From Chloracidobacterium sp. (GTDB lineage Bacteria; Acidobacteriota; Blastocatellia; Pyrinomonadales; Pyrinomonadaceae), in assembly GCA_016716305.1 (NCBI GenBank), contig JADJWP010000002.1:620001-684000 (forward strand): a DNA stretch of 64,000 bases, read 5' to 3'. A program made the position numbers and the translations under genes. Shown piece after piece: positions 1 to 8,445 of the stretch. Below the pieces are notes generated by a model. The model was not told the origin of the DNA. It made no database searches and saw only the letters and a program-made list of their open reading frames with translations. The stretch's first letter is position 1. Every line of letters starts with the position of its first letter.

Positions 1-153
1 CTGCAGTTCGGTGGTTTTTTGAAATTGACCAGCAATCAATATTGGAATTACCGGATAAACGGTTTCGGATCTTTCAGACGTTAATGCGTTGTTTTCTGCA
101 AACAAAGGATAGCCGGGGTCAGTGAGTCATATAATTCGATTCTTGAATGTGAG

Positions 154-966
154 ATGAAATGTCAAGATCTACAATTTGAACTTCCGCTTTACTTTGACGA
201 TGTACTGTCGCCTGCCGAAGTTGCAAAGATCGATGAGCACCTGGCCGAATGCCCGCTTTGCAGACGTCGACTCGCCGATATGCAGGAACTCCGCCAAGCG
301 ATGCGTTCGCTCGCTCGTCCGGTAATTCCAGCTCGAACGCTGGCGGCGATCAGAACGGCTGTCGCTGAAAAAGCTCACATCAGAATTCCTGCTCCTGGAT
401 TTCGCTTGATCGAAAGCAAACGAAATTGGGTAGATACCTGGCTAATTCCCTATGCGGTCGGATCGGTGGCGTCGGTCATGATCTGTTTCACGCTTTTATG
501 GTTCCTTCTGGTGCCGCCACAGACTTTCGAGATCGTATCTGAACGGCAGCGAAGCAGCGAGGCGATGTCGGAAATAATGCTCGCTTCGACCAACCCCGAT
601 GTGATCGATATTTCACCGCTTCAATATGCGAACGCGCGGTTGTCGGTGGCGGGCGAATCGCCAAGCATTAACCCTCAAGGTGCACTGGTAGCCTTGACGC
701 GTTCGCTCATGCGGGGCGAAATGAACGATGACGAAGTCGTTGTCGTAGCGGACGTTTTCGGGAACGGCCTTGCACGGATCGCCGAGGTCGTCGAACCCTC
801 TCACGACAAAAAGGCGATCGTCGAACTGCAGAAGGCTCTGCAATCCGACCCGGATTTCGCTCCGTTCGTTCCCGCCTCGATGGATCGGCGGTCTGGAAGT
901 GTAAGGGTCGTTCTAAAACTCCAAAGTGTTAATGTAGAGGCAGAAAGCGATCCGCCTGCTTTTTAG
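154..966 (+). CDS. zf-HC2 anti-sigma-factor-like membrane protein
   Basis: Predicted single-pass inner-membrane regulator of 270 residues. The N-terminus has the zinc-binding anti-sigma pattern: C3, then H29-x3-C33-x2-C36, typical of zf-HC2/ZAS domains that hold ECF sigma factors. A hydrophobic segment at about residues 97-121 should span the membrane, leaving a roughly 145-residue periplasmic C-terminal domain I do not recognise. The partner sigma gene would be expected just upstream, before the window start; bases 1-153 contain no gene I can support. A terminator-like hairpin follows the stop codon. The family call rests on the His/Cys spacing plus the membrane span; the exact partner is unknown. 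Confidence 0.75.
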   Translation: MKCQDLQFELPLYFDDVLSPAEVAKIDEHLAECPLCRRRLADMQELRQAMRSLARPVIPARTLAAIRTAVAEKAHIRIPAPGFRLIESKRNWVDTWLIPYAVGSVASVMICFTLLWFLLVPPQTFEIVSERQRSSEAMSEIMLASTNPDVIDISPLQYANARLSVAGESPSINPQGALVALTRSLMRGEMNDDEVVVVADVFGNGLARIAEVVEPSHDKKAIVELQKALQSDPDFAPFVPASMDRRSGSVRVVLKLQSVNVEAESDPPAF

Positions 967-990
967 ATCGTCAGGCAGAAAGGTGATGAG

Positions 991-1024
991 CGGCACGGCG
1001 TGTTAAATGCAGTGCCGTTTTTTT
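991..1024 (+). terminator. intrinsic terminator after the anti-sigma-like gene
   Basis: CGGCAC at 991-996 pairs with GTGCCG at 1012-1017 and is followed directly by seven T residues. It lies 25 bases after the stop codon of the preceding gene and before the next start at 1072. Confidence 0.7.
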
Positions 1025-1071
1025 GATGAATCCGATGGCCTATTATCTATCGAACTACTACCGTTACACTT

Positions 1072-2259
1072 ATGGGCAACGAAAGTCTTTATCAGCAATT
1101 TTTGTATCGAACCGAGGTCGCCGCGGCCGATTTTTTTGAGGCCGTTGCCGAAAGAGTCGTCGGCAGGGCTGAAACGCTTCGTGGCGAAACGATCCACGAC
1201 CCGGTCTCTTTGCCTCGGGACCTTGCCGCTCACTCTGACGCGCAGACCGAATGGTGGTATTACACAGGACACTTAGCCACGCTTAGCGGCCGGAAGTTCG
1301 GTTTCGAGTTGGTTTTCTTCAAGCGGCGGACAGATCTCGACAAATTTGCGGTCGTGCCGCTGCGACTGTTGGGAAATCCATTTTATTTCGCCCATTTTGC
1401 TCTGACTGATCATGAGGAACGATCGTTCCGATACGACCATCGAAAAAGTTCGAACGGCGTGCTTGATTCGGAAGCCTCAGCTTCTGAAACGCACTATTAC
1501 CTGAGGCTCGGTGACTGGTCGGCCCGCGAAGCGGCCGGAATGCACATATTGACGGCATCTCTCCCCGACGGTACGAGGTTCGAAGTCGCTCTTGACCCGG
1601 CAAAGCCGGTCGTCCTCAACGGCGACAACGGCGTTTCGTTCAAAGACCACGGCGAGGCTTCACGCTACTTCTCTTACACAAGGATGAAAGCCGAGGGCGA
1701 CCTGACGATCAATGGTAAGACCGAACATTTCACGGGATCCGCGTGGATGGACCGTGAATTCGGGACGTGGGCCCCGACCGAGAATCAGAAAGGATGGGAC
1801 TGGTTCTCGATTCAGCTTGATAACGAAAGCGAACTCATGTGCTATCACCTGCGAAACAGCGAAGGTGCGACCTCGCCGCACTCAAGCGGAACTTTCGTAA
1901 ATGTCGACGGTTCCGTCAGACCGCTCGCCAATTCGGATTTTACGATCACGCCCGTTGACCACTGGACGAGTTCAAGATCTGGTGCGACATATCCGATCGA
2001 ATGGCGGGTCAAGGTGCCTTCACTCGAAATTGATCTGAACGTATTTCCAATAATGAGAGAACAGGAACTCGACACGCGCGGAACGACGATGATCGTTTAT
2101 TGGGAGGGCGCCTGTCGAGTGACCGGAAAAATGAACGGCCGGCCTGTAAAGGGCGACGCCTACGTCGAAATGGTCGGCTACGACCGGTCGCACGATCAGC
2201 CGAATCTGGCGCATTTTTTGTTCGGAAACCCTCTCGACCTGCTTGGGATCTTCACTTAA
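1072..2259 (+). CDS. lipocalin-like CrtC/AttH-family protein (carotenoid 1,2-hydratase-like)
   Basis: 395-residue protein of the CrtC/AttH lipocalin-like family. Typical family signatures are visible: an N-terminal EWWYYTGHL block near residue 62, and a second-half block containing WMDREFG followed by WDWFSIQLDN. Members of this fold hydrate carotenoids (CrtC) or act as secreted hydroxynitrile-lyase or esterase-like proteins; no carotenoid genes lie nearby, so the substrate is open. No clear signal peptide is seen. The ATG at 1072 is the first in-frame start compatible with the family N-terminus. It stands alone between a terminator upstream and a convergent gene downstream. Confidence 0.75.
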   Translation: MGNESLYQQFLYRTEVAAADFFEAVAERVVGRAETLRGETIHDPVSLPRDLAAHSDAQTEWWYYTGHLATLSGRKFGFELVFFKRRTDLDKFAVVPLRLLGNPFYFAHFALTDHEERSFRYDHRKSSNGVLDSEASASETHYYLRLGDWSAREAAGMHILTASLPDGTRFEVALDPAKPVVLNGDNGVSFKDHGEASRYFSYTRMKAEGDLTINGKTEHFTGSAWMDREFGTWAPTENQKGWDWFSIQLDNESELMCYHLRNSEGATSPHSSGTFVNVDGSVRPLANSDFTITPVDHWTSSRSGATYPIEWRVKVPSLEIDLNVFPIMREQELDTRGTTMIVYWEGACRVTGKMNGRPVKGDAYVEMVGYDRSHDQPNLAHFLFGNPLDLLGIFT

Positions 2260-2321
2260 GACAAGAAGGGCGGTCCAAGACATCCGGTCTTGTTCCGCCT
2301 CCTGTTGATCTCGGAAACCTG

Positions 2322-3719
2322 TCAGGGCAGCTTGTCGATCTCGGCCTTAAGCGTCGCCGCGAGTCCTTTATCGATCGCCGTCAGAGCGTTGTATTGGATC
2401 GTCGCAAGCCCCTTTTCTTTTTCGACCACCAGCAATCTACCAAGGTTGTAACGTGCCCTCGCAAATGAAGGAGCCAGACGAATTGCCTCGTTGTAAGCCT
2501 CGATCGCTTTCGAACGCTGATTGTCCGCAAAGTAAGCATTCCCAAGAAGGTAAAATCCATCCGAGTAGTCCGGACGCTCCTTCACATATGCCTCAAGGCC
2601 GGTAACCGCGCGTTTGTAATATCGCGTAGCATCGGCCGGCTTGTTCAGAATGTCGTGAGCGCGGCCGAGGTAGAAATACGTCTCGCCGTCATCGGGCTTC
2701 AGACGCAGGGCGTTGTTACATTCGCGAATCGCCAGTTCAGGTTTTTCGAGATCGTTATAGGCACGGCAAAGATTCGTATAGGCCATGTACTGATCGGGCA
2801 AAAGCTTGATGCCCGCTTTGGCTGCTTCCACAGCTTCTTCATGGCGATTTGCAAGACTGTAATACCACGACAGATCGGTAAAAATATTTCCGTCGTTCCC
2901 AAAAACCGCAAGCGCACTTCGCGAAGTCTTTATCGCCTCATCAAACCTGTTCTGCGAACGATAAAGATCGGCCAAACTTCGATAGATCTCATAGTTCTTC
3001 GGGTTTGCCGCCTTCGCGCTCTCGAACGCGGCGATCGCCTGCGTGATGTTCCCGAGCTTTTGATGACCATCAGCTAATAAGAGAAACGCATCGCCCGGAA
3101 AACGGGTGCCTTTGTTGATCGCTTCCTGCGCGGAACCGACCTGATTCTTTGTGTCCCTGAGATTGAAGTAGGACTTAGAAATACTCAGGTACAATTCTGC
3201 ATTGTTCGGGGTTCGGACAAGTGCCTTTTGATAGGCATCCAAAGCATCACGATAATTCTTGTTAACAAAACTCATATCGCCGCGGGCGATCTGGAGCTCG
3301 TGATTGGCGGCATCGATCGCGAGGCCGCTGTTAACGTCGGCCATCGCTGCTTCATAGTTCTTGTTAGCAAAATGTATCCGCCAGCGGTTCGAATAGATAT
3401 CGATCGGCTTTTCGTAACCCAGGTCGAGAGCGGCAGTAAGTTCGTTCAACGCCAACTCATAATCGCCGGTGTACATGTGCGCCAGGCCTTTCCAAAACCG
3501 CGATGAGGCGACTCGGGGCGCGAGTGCGATCGACATCGCGTATTTGTCGATCGCCAAACGATAGTCCTTCTGATTGTAAGCCCGGCTTCCTTCCTGAAAT
3601 AATGCCGCAGCTCGCTGATTTTCACGACGCTGCTGAGCCATAAGCCCCGGGGCGGCGATCGCGAATAGAATTGCAAGGACGGCGACGGTAAACGTTATGT
3701 TGGAAAGCTTCACTCTCAT
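2322..3719 (-). CDS. secreted TPR-repeat protein
   Basis: Exported protein of 465 residues made almost entirely of tetratricopeptide repeats (about ten units from residue 35 to the C-terminus, each with the W/L-G-Y-A-F-P pattern). The start at 3719 is chosen because it opens a clean signal peptide, hydrophobic from about residue 8 to 26, ending at A-Q-Q. It begins 25 bases after the stop of the PknB-like kinase gene and is probably co-transcribed with it. TPR proteins act as scaffolds, so a periplasmic partner of the kinase's external domain is possible, but that is inference. No catalytic motif is present. Confidence 0.8.
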   Translation of the reverse strand: MRVKLSNITFTVAVLAILFAIAAPGLMAQQRRENQRAAALFQEGSRAYNQKDYRLAIDKYAMSIALAPRVASSRFWKGLAHMYTGDYELALNELTAALDLGYEKPIDIYSNRWRIHFANKNYEAAMADVNSGLAIDAANHELQIARGDMSFVNKNYRDALDAYQKALVRTPNNAELYLSISKSYFNLRDTKNQVGSAQEAINKGTRFPGDAFLLLADGHQKLGNITQAIAAFESAKAANPKNYEIYRSLADLYRSQNRFDEAIKTSRSALAVFGNDGNIFTDLSWYYSLANRHEEAVEAAKAGIKLLPDQYMAYTNLCRAYNDLEKPELAIRECNNALRLKPDDGETYFYLGRAHDILNKPADATRYYKRAVTGLEAYVKERPDYSDGFYLLGNAYFADNQRSKAIEAYNEAIRLAPSFARARYNLGRLLVVEKEKGLATIQYNALTAIDKGLAATLKAEIDKLP

Positions 3720-3744
3720 AATTCCAAGCTTCTCGGCGATATCT

Positions 3745-5691
3745 TTATTGCAGGATGATGGTCCTGTCACGCGTTGGTGCCGGGGTGGGACGCACCGGTG
3801 AAGGTGTACGAGCCGGTCTCGTAGGTGTAGGCCTAACCGCCGGTCCTTGTTGTACCGGTGTTTGACGAGGCCTCGGATCGGCGGATTCCGGAGTCGCGAC
3901 CGGCGTTGGCTCGACCCGAAGATCCGAGTTCTGATTCACCGAATTCGAATTTGAGTTCGACTCCGATTGAGTATTCGAATTCAGGTTCGAACCATATGTG
4001 TTATCGATCGTCGGTTCGGGTGAGGGAGTCGGTTCAAAGGTCGGCTCCGGCGTCGGGGTCGGCTCGTCTTGAACAGTGGCCGCGTAATAGTTGTTGTAGT
4101 AATAAAGCCCGCCGGCAATCCCACCCAATGCGAGAATGAAAACTGCAAAAAGCCCAGCAAAAATTGCCACTATCTTGCCGGTCGAGCTCTTTTTCGCAGT
4201 AACCTTTGCTGCCGGGACAACGGACGCAGACGAAGTAGACTGCGCGGCGACCTCAGCGGGCACTGGTTCGCCTGCGGACTGATCGTCATATTGCCGGTCG
4301 CTAAATCCAGGCGTCGTAAAGAAATCGCTCTGGCCGGCAACATTTGCGGAGGAGGCATTTTGATCCTGAAAGGCGATTATCGGCATCGTTGCGTCCGGTG
4401 AGAACGACTCACCGTTGCTCGCGGTTTCCGATCTCGTCGGTTCGCTGAAATCCTCGAATTCGTTAGCCGTCGTGTACGATTCGGCCGGGGTTACATTGAT
4501 CTCCGGCTCATATCTCGGGGTTTCGGGGACGCCGAATGGAGTTGAGCCGCCAGACCCTAGAAAGACCTCGGTCTTCAGATCGGACTGCTTGGGAAGCGAG
4601 TTGTGGCCGCCGGGATCAAAAGCGATCGTTGCATCAAAATCGGTCTCGCCCTGCGCAGGTTCGGTGTATGTGGCGTTTCCGGCCGCGCTGATCTCGCCCG
4701 GAACGTCGGGCACGCCGAACTGCATCACCTCAGTTTTATCCATGGTTGCGGCGATCGGTTCATTTGCGGCCTTTTCCTGCTGCTCTTGAATATTGAACGC
4801 AACGGTCTGAGCCGACATCGCGGTCTGCATCGATGCAAACGCCTTTCGAAGTGCTTTCTGCATCTCGCGAGCATTATCGAAGCGCTTCTCCTGGCTCACC
4901 TCCATTCCTTTAAGGATCACGTCCGAAACTGATTTCGGAACTTCAGCATTAAGCTGACTCAGAGGTATGATCGGATCTTCGTCACCGTTGATCAAACTAT
5001 CCGCACGAGTCAATGCATCGGCCGGAACGGTATTGGTTAGAAGCTGGTACAATGTCGCCGAAAGCGAATAGAGGTCACTTCGCTGGTTAGTGCCGATCCC
5101 TCGTATTTGCTCCATCGGAGCGTAATGCGGCGTATAGCCTACTACGCTGCCGGTGCTACCCGAGCTTCCGGAACGCCCGACTCCGGCGTTCGTGTTGCCA
5201 GTAGAACTTTTTGAAAGGCCGAAATCCAACAGGATAATGTGGTTTTCATCGGTCAACTTTAGATTTTGCGGCTTGATGTCGCGATGAATTATCGGCGGCT
5301 CATGCGAGTGCAAATACGAAAGAGCGTCCAGTAGCTGATCGGCCCAGAACATTACCCAACTCAGCGGAAACGGCTTCTGTGCGACTTCGAGGCGTTTCGC
5401 AAGATCGTCACCCGAAATATGCTCCATCACGAGGTACTGTTCTTCGCCCTCAGAAAAATGGTCGCTGACTTTTGGGAGCACCGGATGACGCATGCGGGCT
5501 AGGATCCGAGCCTCGCGTTCAAACGCATTCCCGAGCATTTCGTCGCCGGCAAAAAACGTGCGTTTCAGTGCCACAGCACTACCGAGCCGCTGGTCGACCG
5601 ACAGGTAAACTTCGCCCATTCCGCCTTTGCCGATCATCTGAATGATCAGGTAGCGGTTTTGGATCATCGTGTTTTGTGCAAGAGGTTTCAT
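3745..5691 (-). CDS. PknB-like transmembrane Ser/Thr protein kinase
   Basis: Eukaryotic-type protein kinase of 648 residues. The catalytic domain (about 12-290) has all key motifs: glycine loop G21-KGGMGEV, catalytic K43, H136-RD-x-KPQN with catalytic D138, and D156-FG. A long low-complexity acidic juxtamembrane region follows (about 300-500), then one membrane helix near 515-540 and a Pro/Thr/Asn-rich extracytoplasmic tail. It lacks PASTA repeats. The activation segment has a Gly/Ser-rich stretch (about 165-180) that could be autophosphorylated. It is followed 25 bases downstream by the secreted TPR protein gene, suggesting a shared signalling role. Kinase function is highly likely; substrates are unknown. 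Confidence 0.92.
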   Translation of the reverse strand: MKPLAQNTMIQNRYLIIQMIGKGGMGEVYLSVDQRLGSAVALKRTFFAGDEMLGNAFEREARILARMRHPVLPKVSDHFSEGEEQYLVMEHISGDDLAKRLEVAQKPFPLSWVMFWADQLLDALSYLHSHEPPIIHRDIKPQNLKLTDENHIILLDFGLSKSSTGNTNAGVGRSGSSGSTGSVVGYTPHYAPMEQIRGIGTNQRSDLYSLSATLYQLLTNTVPADALTRADSLINGDEDPIIPLSQLNAEVPKSVSDVILKGMEVSQEKRFDNAREMQKALRKAFASMQTAMSAQTVAFNIQEQQEKAANEPIAATMDKTEVMQFGVPDVPGEISAAGNATYTEPAQGETDFDATIAFDPGGHNSLPKQSDLKTEVFLGSGGSTPFGVPETPRYEPEINVTPAESYTTANEFEDFSEPTRSETASNGESFSPDATMPIIAFQDQNASSANVAGQSDFFTTPGFSDRQYDDQSAGEPVPAEVAAQSTSSASVVPAAKVTAKKSSTGKIVAIFAGLFAVFILALGGIAGGLYYYNNYYAATVQDEPTPTPEPTFEPTPSPEPTIDNTYGSNLNSNTQSESNSNSNSVNQNSDLRVEPTPVATPESADPRPRQTPVQQGPAVRPTPTRPARTPSPVRPTPAPTRDRTIILQ

Positions 5692-5825
5692 CTCAATCTG
5701 AGCAAGGGGTCTTAGGGCGAAGTGAACGTTTTAGAAACGCAAATCAATATTTTCCAACAAAACGCCTTAAACATCAACAATAAATGCCGTCACCGACCCG
5801 CGATGCGACCATTTGGCGAATTGTT

Positions 5826-6347
5826 TCACGTCGAACCGCCATGCTGCCAGCAGCGGCCCTTTTTCTTAACCCGGCGTGAGCACGGCGTTCCTTTTTTGGT
5901 CGGAGCTCCGCAATAAAACACTTCCCCTTGAGATGATACGCCACCGATGTTCGTTTGTTGCTTTCTTTCTGGAGCTGTCTCATCGTATCCGGCACCAGTT
6001 TCAGACGTCCGATCGCGCACATTCCCGGATTCCGAAAGTGTAACTGTCGTTGAATCGCTGTTCGCACTATCTCGATCAGTCGACGAAGGAACAGCGGGTT
6101 TCAAGCTCCGAACCGATATTCTCTCTCGTGTATCTGCCGCCGGTCGCCCCGAGCCTTCTTTAAAAAAACTCCCAAAACCGAAAACGCCGAGAACGATGCC
6201 TAAACCGACGATCACCCGAGGAATAAGGTCGCCCGCTTTATGCTCGGTCTCACAAAGTTGGCAAAACCGGCGGCTGTCCCAAATGCGCCACTCGGCCCGC
6301 TCGATCTTATCCCCGCAATTGCAGCAATATGTCGGCTTGTAAAGCAT
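5826..6347 (-). CDS. zinc-ribbon membrane protein with C-terminal Cys/His motif
   Basis: Small membrane protein of 173 residues. An N-terminal zinc ribbon (C-x2-C near residue 8, C-x2-C near residue 29) is followed by one hydrophobic helix (about 43-62), a polar low-complexity linker, and a C-terminal motif with C-x9-C-x8-C-x2-H spacing in a basic context, seen in small putative zinc-binding domains. The start at 6347 is preferred over an upstream in-frame ATG because AAGG lies at good spacing and the zinc ribbon then begins near the N-terminus. It lies upstream of the kinase operon on the same strand, 134 bases away. Function unknown. Confidence 0.7.
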   Translation of the reverse strand: MLYKPTYCCNCGDKIERAEWRIWDSRRFCQLCETEHKAGDLIPRVIVGLGIVLGVFGFGSFFKEGSGRPAADTRERISVRSLKPAVPSSTDRDSANSDSTTVTLSESGNVRDRTSETGAGYDETAPERKQQTNIGGVSSQGEVFYCGAPTKKGTPCSRRVKKKGRCWQHGGST

Positions 6348-6522
6348 AACGTAACCTTGGTTCGCAGCCTTGCTGGCCACGCACCGGATCCGTTCCGAAT
6401 TTTGAAAAGTTCTAGGGCACGAAGAGTATAGACCAATTTCGACCTGTTGTTAAGGCAAATGTCCCCGTATCCCTAAAGCAACTGGACTTCTGTTTAGCGC
6501 GTCTGATTGATATATTTTCATT

Positions 6523-7512
6523 ATGGCCCGTGTGCTCGCCTCACTTCTCCTGCTGATCCCATTATTCGCCTGCGTAGCGATCCGTGGACAGGACGACGAT
6601 CCGATCCGGATCGACTCGGCTCTTGTGCGATTGAATGTCGGCGTAGTCGATCAACGCGGACGTCCGATCACGAGCCTTGGGATGCGAAATTTCGTCGTTT
6701 ACGAAGATGGCGTCAAACAAGAACTTTCGCGATTCGAAATGACCACAGCGCCGTTCAGTGTCGTAATGCTCCTCGACATGAGCGGCTCGACGAAAGGATT
6801 TCGTCAAAATATCAAGTTATCGGCTTCGCGTTTCCTGGATGCTTTGGGGCCCGAGGACCGGGTCGCGGTCGTTGAGTTTTATAGTAAGATCAATCTCTTG
6901 AATGATTTCACGACTAACCGTAGAACCGCTGCCCAATCTATATCGGTGGCAAACGGACAGGGTGAGACTAGCCTCTACGGGGCAATGCAATTCGCGTTAG
7001 AACGCCTTGCAAAGGAGCAAACACGTCGAAAGGCGATCGTCGTTCTTACTGATGGAGTCGATACGTCTGTACAGAACCGTGATCGAGAACTGCTCGGACC
7101 TTTGACCGACGACCAGATCGCGAACGCCATTTCACCCGAATCCAGCGAAGAGCTTAACAGCGTTTTGAACACTGCAGATCGGCAGGGCGTCACAATTTAC
7201 CCACTTGCGTTGCCAACGGGCGATCCGGCGCGCCTCGCAGATCCGACCCCTCGTCAGATCGCGATGTTCCGGGCGGCACGCTCACGGCTGCAGATCGTAG
7301 CGGATCGGACCGGCGGAACGCTGAATACGATAAATCGTCTCGAGGAAATGGGAAGGCTTTATGCAGTCGTCGCGGCTGACCTGCGAACGCTCTATACGCT
7401 CGAATACGCTCCGAAAAATCTCACGCGTGACGGCAAATGGCGTTCGATCAAGATCGAAGTAACCGATCCGGATCTGATCCCGAGGTCGCGTCAAGGGTAT
7501 TTTGCGAGATGA
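6523..7512 (+). CDS. VWFA-related secreted protein (acidobacterial type)
   Basis: Exported von Willebrand factor A protein, 329 residues. A signal peptide covers residues 1-20. An N-terminal beta-rich part (VRLNVGVVDQRGRPI onward) is followed by a VWA domain with an intact MIDAS: D85-M-S87-G-S89, a Thr in GETSLYG, and the TDG-V-D loop. The arrangement matches the VWFA-related domain family (TIGR03436) that is strongly expanded in Acidobacteriota, and is one reason for the taxonomic inference. Such proteins bind partners through a divalent metal; the ligand here is unknown. It is divergent from the upstream zinc-ribbon gene. Confidence 0.85.
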   Translation: MARVLASLLLLIPLFACVAIRGQDDDPIRIDSALVRLNVGVVDQRGRPITSLGMRNFVVYEDGVKQELSRFEMTTAPFSVVMLLDMSGSTKGFRQNIKLSASRFLDALGPEDRVAVVEFYSKINLLNDFTTNRRTAAQSISVANGQGETSLYGAMQFALERLAKEQTRRKAIVVLTDGVDTSVQNRDRELLGPLTDDQIANAISPESSEELNSVLNTADRQGVTIYPLALPTGDPARLADPTPRQIAMFRAARSRLQIVADRTGGTLNTINRLEEMGRLYAVVAADLRTLYTLEYAPKNLTRDGKWRSIKIEVTDPDLIPRSRQGYFAR

Positions 7513-7565
7513 ACCGTTCGTACATCGACTCGGTGCTTCGACTCATTCGCTAAAATGGCCGAAAC

Positions 7566-7594
7566 TTGACACATATAGTTTAGATTTGTAGTCT
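7566..7594 (+). promoter_or_regulatory. sigma70-type promoter of tRNA-Arg
   Basis: TTGACA at 7566-7571, 17-base spacer, TAGTCT at 7589-7594. The start point would fall about 10 bases before the tRNA at 7613. Confidence 0.7.
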
Positions 7595-7612
7595 ATTCAT
7601 TCGCTTTTGCGA

Positions 7613-7689
7613 GCACCCGTAGCTCAGCTGGATAGAGTACTTGACTACGAATCAAGGGGTCGCATGTTCGAATCATGCCGGGTGTACCA
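7613..7689 (+). tRNA. tRNA-Arg(ACG), integration target
   Basis: Full cloverleaf of 77 bases including encoded CCA. The acceptor stem 7613-7619 pairs with 7679-7685 (first pair G-U). The anticodon stem CTTGA/TCAAG encloses loop CTACGAA, giving anticodon ACG (Arg, CGN codons). TTCGAATC marks the T loop. The 3' 46 bases (7644-7689) are duplicated exactly at 17500-17545, so this gene was rebuilt by integration: its 5' half is chromosomal and its 3' half came from the element. The original downstream terminator now lies beyond the right copy. Confidence 0.97.
7644..7689 (+). repeat. attL core, 46-bp direct repeat
   Basis: Identical to 17500-17545. It starts in the anticodon loop (ACTACG) and runs through CCA. 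Bases just outside differ between the two copies, which sets the repeat limits. Confidence 0.95.
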
Positions 7690-7697
7690 GCCTTTTC

Positions 7698-7759
7698 AAC
7701 GGTTTAGCGTCGTTCCCAAGTCATCACTTCAACCCCTTGGGAACGTACGGGGAACCGTT
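7698..7759. repeat. nested inverted repeat inside the left end
   Basis: Inner arms CGTTCCCAAG (7711-7720) and CTTGGGAACG (7736-7745) are perfectly complementary with a 15-base loop. Outer arms AACGGTT (7698-7704) and AACCGTT (7753-7759) share nearly the same centre. It could form a long hairpin or cruciform 9 bases after the tRNA. No T run follows, so it is not a classic terminator. It overlaps the GGGAAC sites proposed to bind integrase. Confidence 0.6.
7739..7757 (+). promoter_or_regulatory. candidate left arm-type integrase site
   Basis: Two GGGAAC hexamers spaced 11 bp (7739 and 7750) within a 19-bp block ending GGGAACCG. A block of the same layout and orientation occurs at 17353-17371 near the other end. 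Tandem arm sites near both att cores are usual for tyrosine integrases; assignment is by position and repetition only. Confidence 0.5.
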
Positions 7760-7895
7760 TAACTACTTACCCACTTCAACCGACAATCGACCTCAAGCAT
7801 TCCACCACTTACGACCGCCATGATCGTTGCTTCGAGACGTCCCGATGCAATGCTGTAGCGAGAAATGTAGCTACTTTTACACTACAAGGAGAAAA

Positions 7896-8318
7896 ATGAT
7901 CATGAGTGAAAATCCAAAAGAAGTAAGGCCGCGGATAACACCGGCACTCGAAGCGTTTTTAGGCTTAAAAGATGTAGATCTTTTTATGAGCGTGATCGCG
8001 GGCGAGAACGAAGCTCCAGGCGAGGTCGCAACGGGTGACATTTTCGGCGTGAGTGCGCTGCTTGATCGGATTGAGCCAGGCGATCTGGTACTCGATTACG
8101 ACGCTTTCGAAGAAAAGTCGATTATTCGGCGGCTTGGTTCGCTCGATTTTCAAGACGGACCGGGCCGCGGCAAAGTGCTCTGTGAGGTCGATTTTGATCC
8201 GGGCGTTGATACACTCGGTGAGCCGCTGAAACAATCCGGGCGTTGGCATATTGTCGGTCGCGTTGAAGTAACAATCCGTAAGTCGGAACGGCTGCAGAGT
8301 ATTGAAGCGGCCGCATAG
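7896..8318 (+). CDS. element left-end protein of unknown function
   Basis: 140-residue protein, the only rightward gene at the left end of the element. The start at 7896 follows AAGGAG at 5-base spacing; an in-frame ATG at 7902 is also possible. The middle (about residues 45-70) contains a stretch reading GDIFG...IEPGDLVLDYD and the end has W-x-IVGRVEV, faintly like the beta fold of LexA/S24 C-terminal domains, but no Ser-Lys dyad is evident. It ends at a strong hairpin terminator and converges with the tape-measure gene. A regulatory or accessory role is plausible; I do not recognise the family. Confidence 0.65.
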   Translation: MIMSENPKEVRPRITPALEAFLGLKDVDLFMSVIAGENEAPGEVATGDIFGVSALLDRIEPGDLVLDYDAFEEKSIIRRLGSLDFQDGPGRGKVLCEVDFDPGVDTLGEPLKQSGRWHIVGRVEVTIRKSERLQSIEAAA

Positions 8319-8337
8319 CAGAAACCAACAAAATAAT

Positions 8338-8374
8338 GGCCGCGGATCATTACCCGAAGTCCGCGGCCTTTTTT
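8338..8374. terminator. intrinsic terminator between convergent element genes
   Basis: GGCCGCGGA (8338-8346) pairs perfectly with TCCGCGGCC (8360-8368), 13-base loop, then six T residues on the plus strand. It ends the 7896 gene and may also act on the leftward late operon. Confidence 0.85.
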
Positions 8375-8445
8375 CCGCCGTCGAGGTCCTTCCACCCCGC
8401 CGATGATCAGCGACGAGGTTTCTATGTATCAGCGGAAAGCGATCT

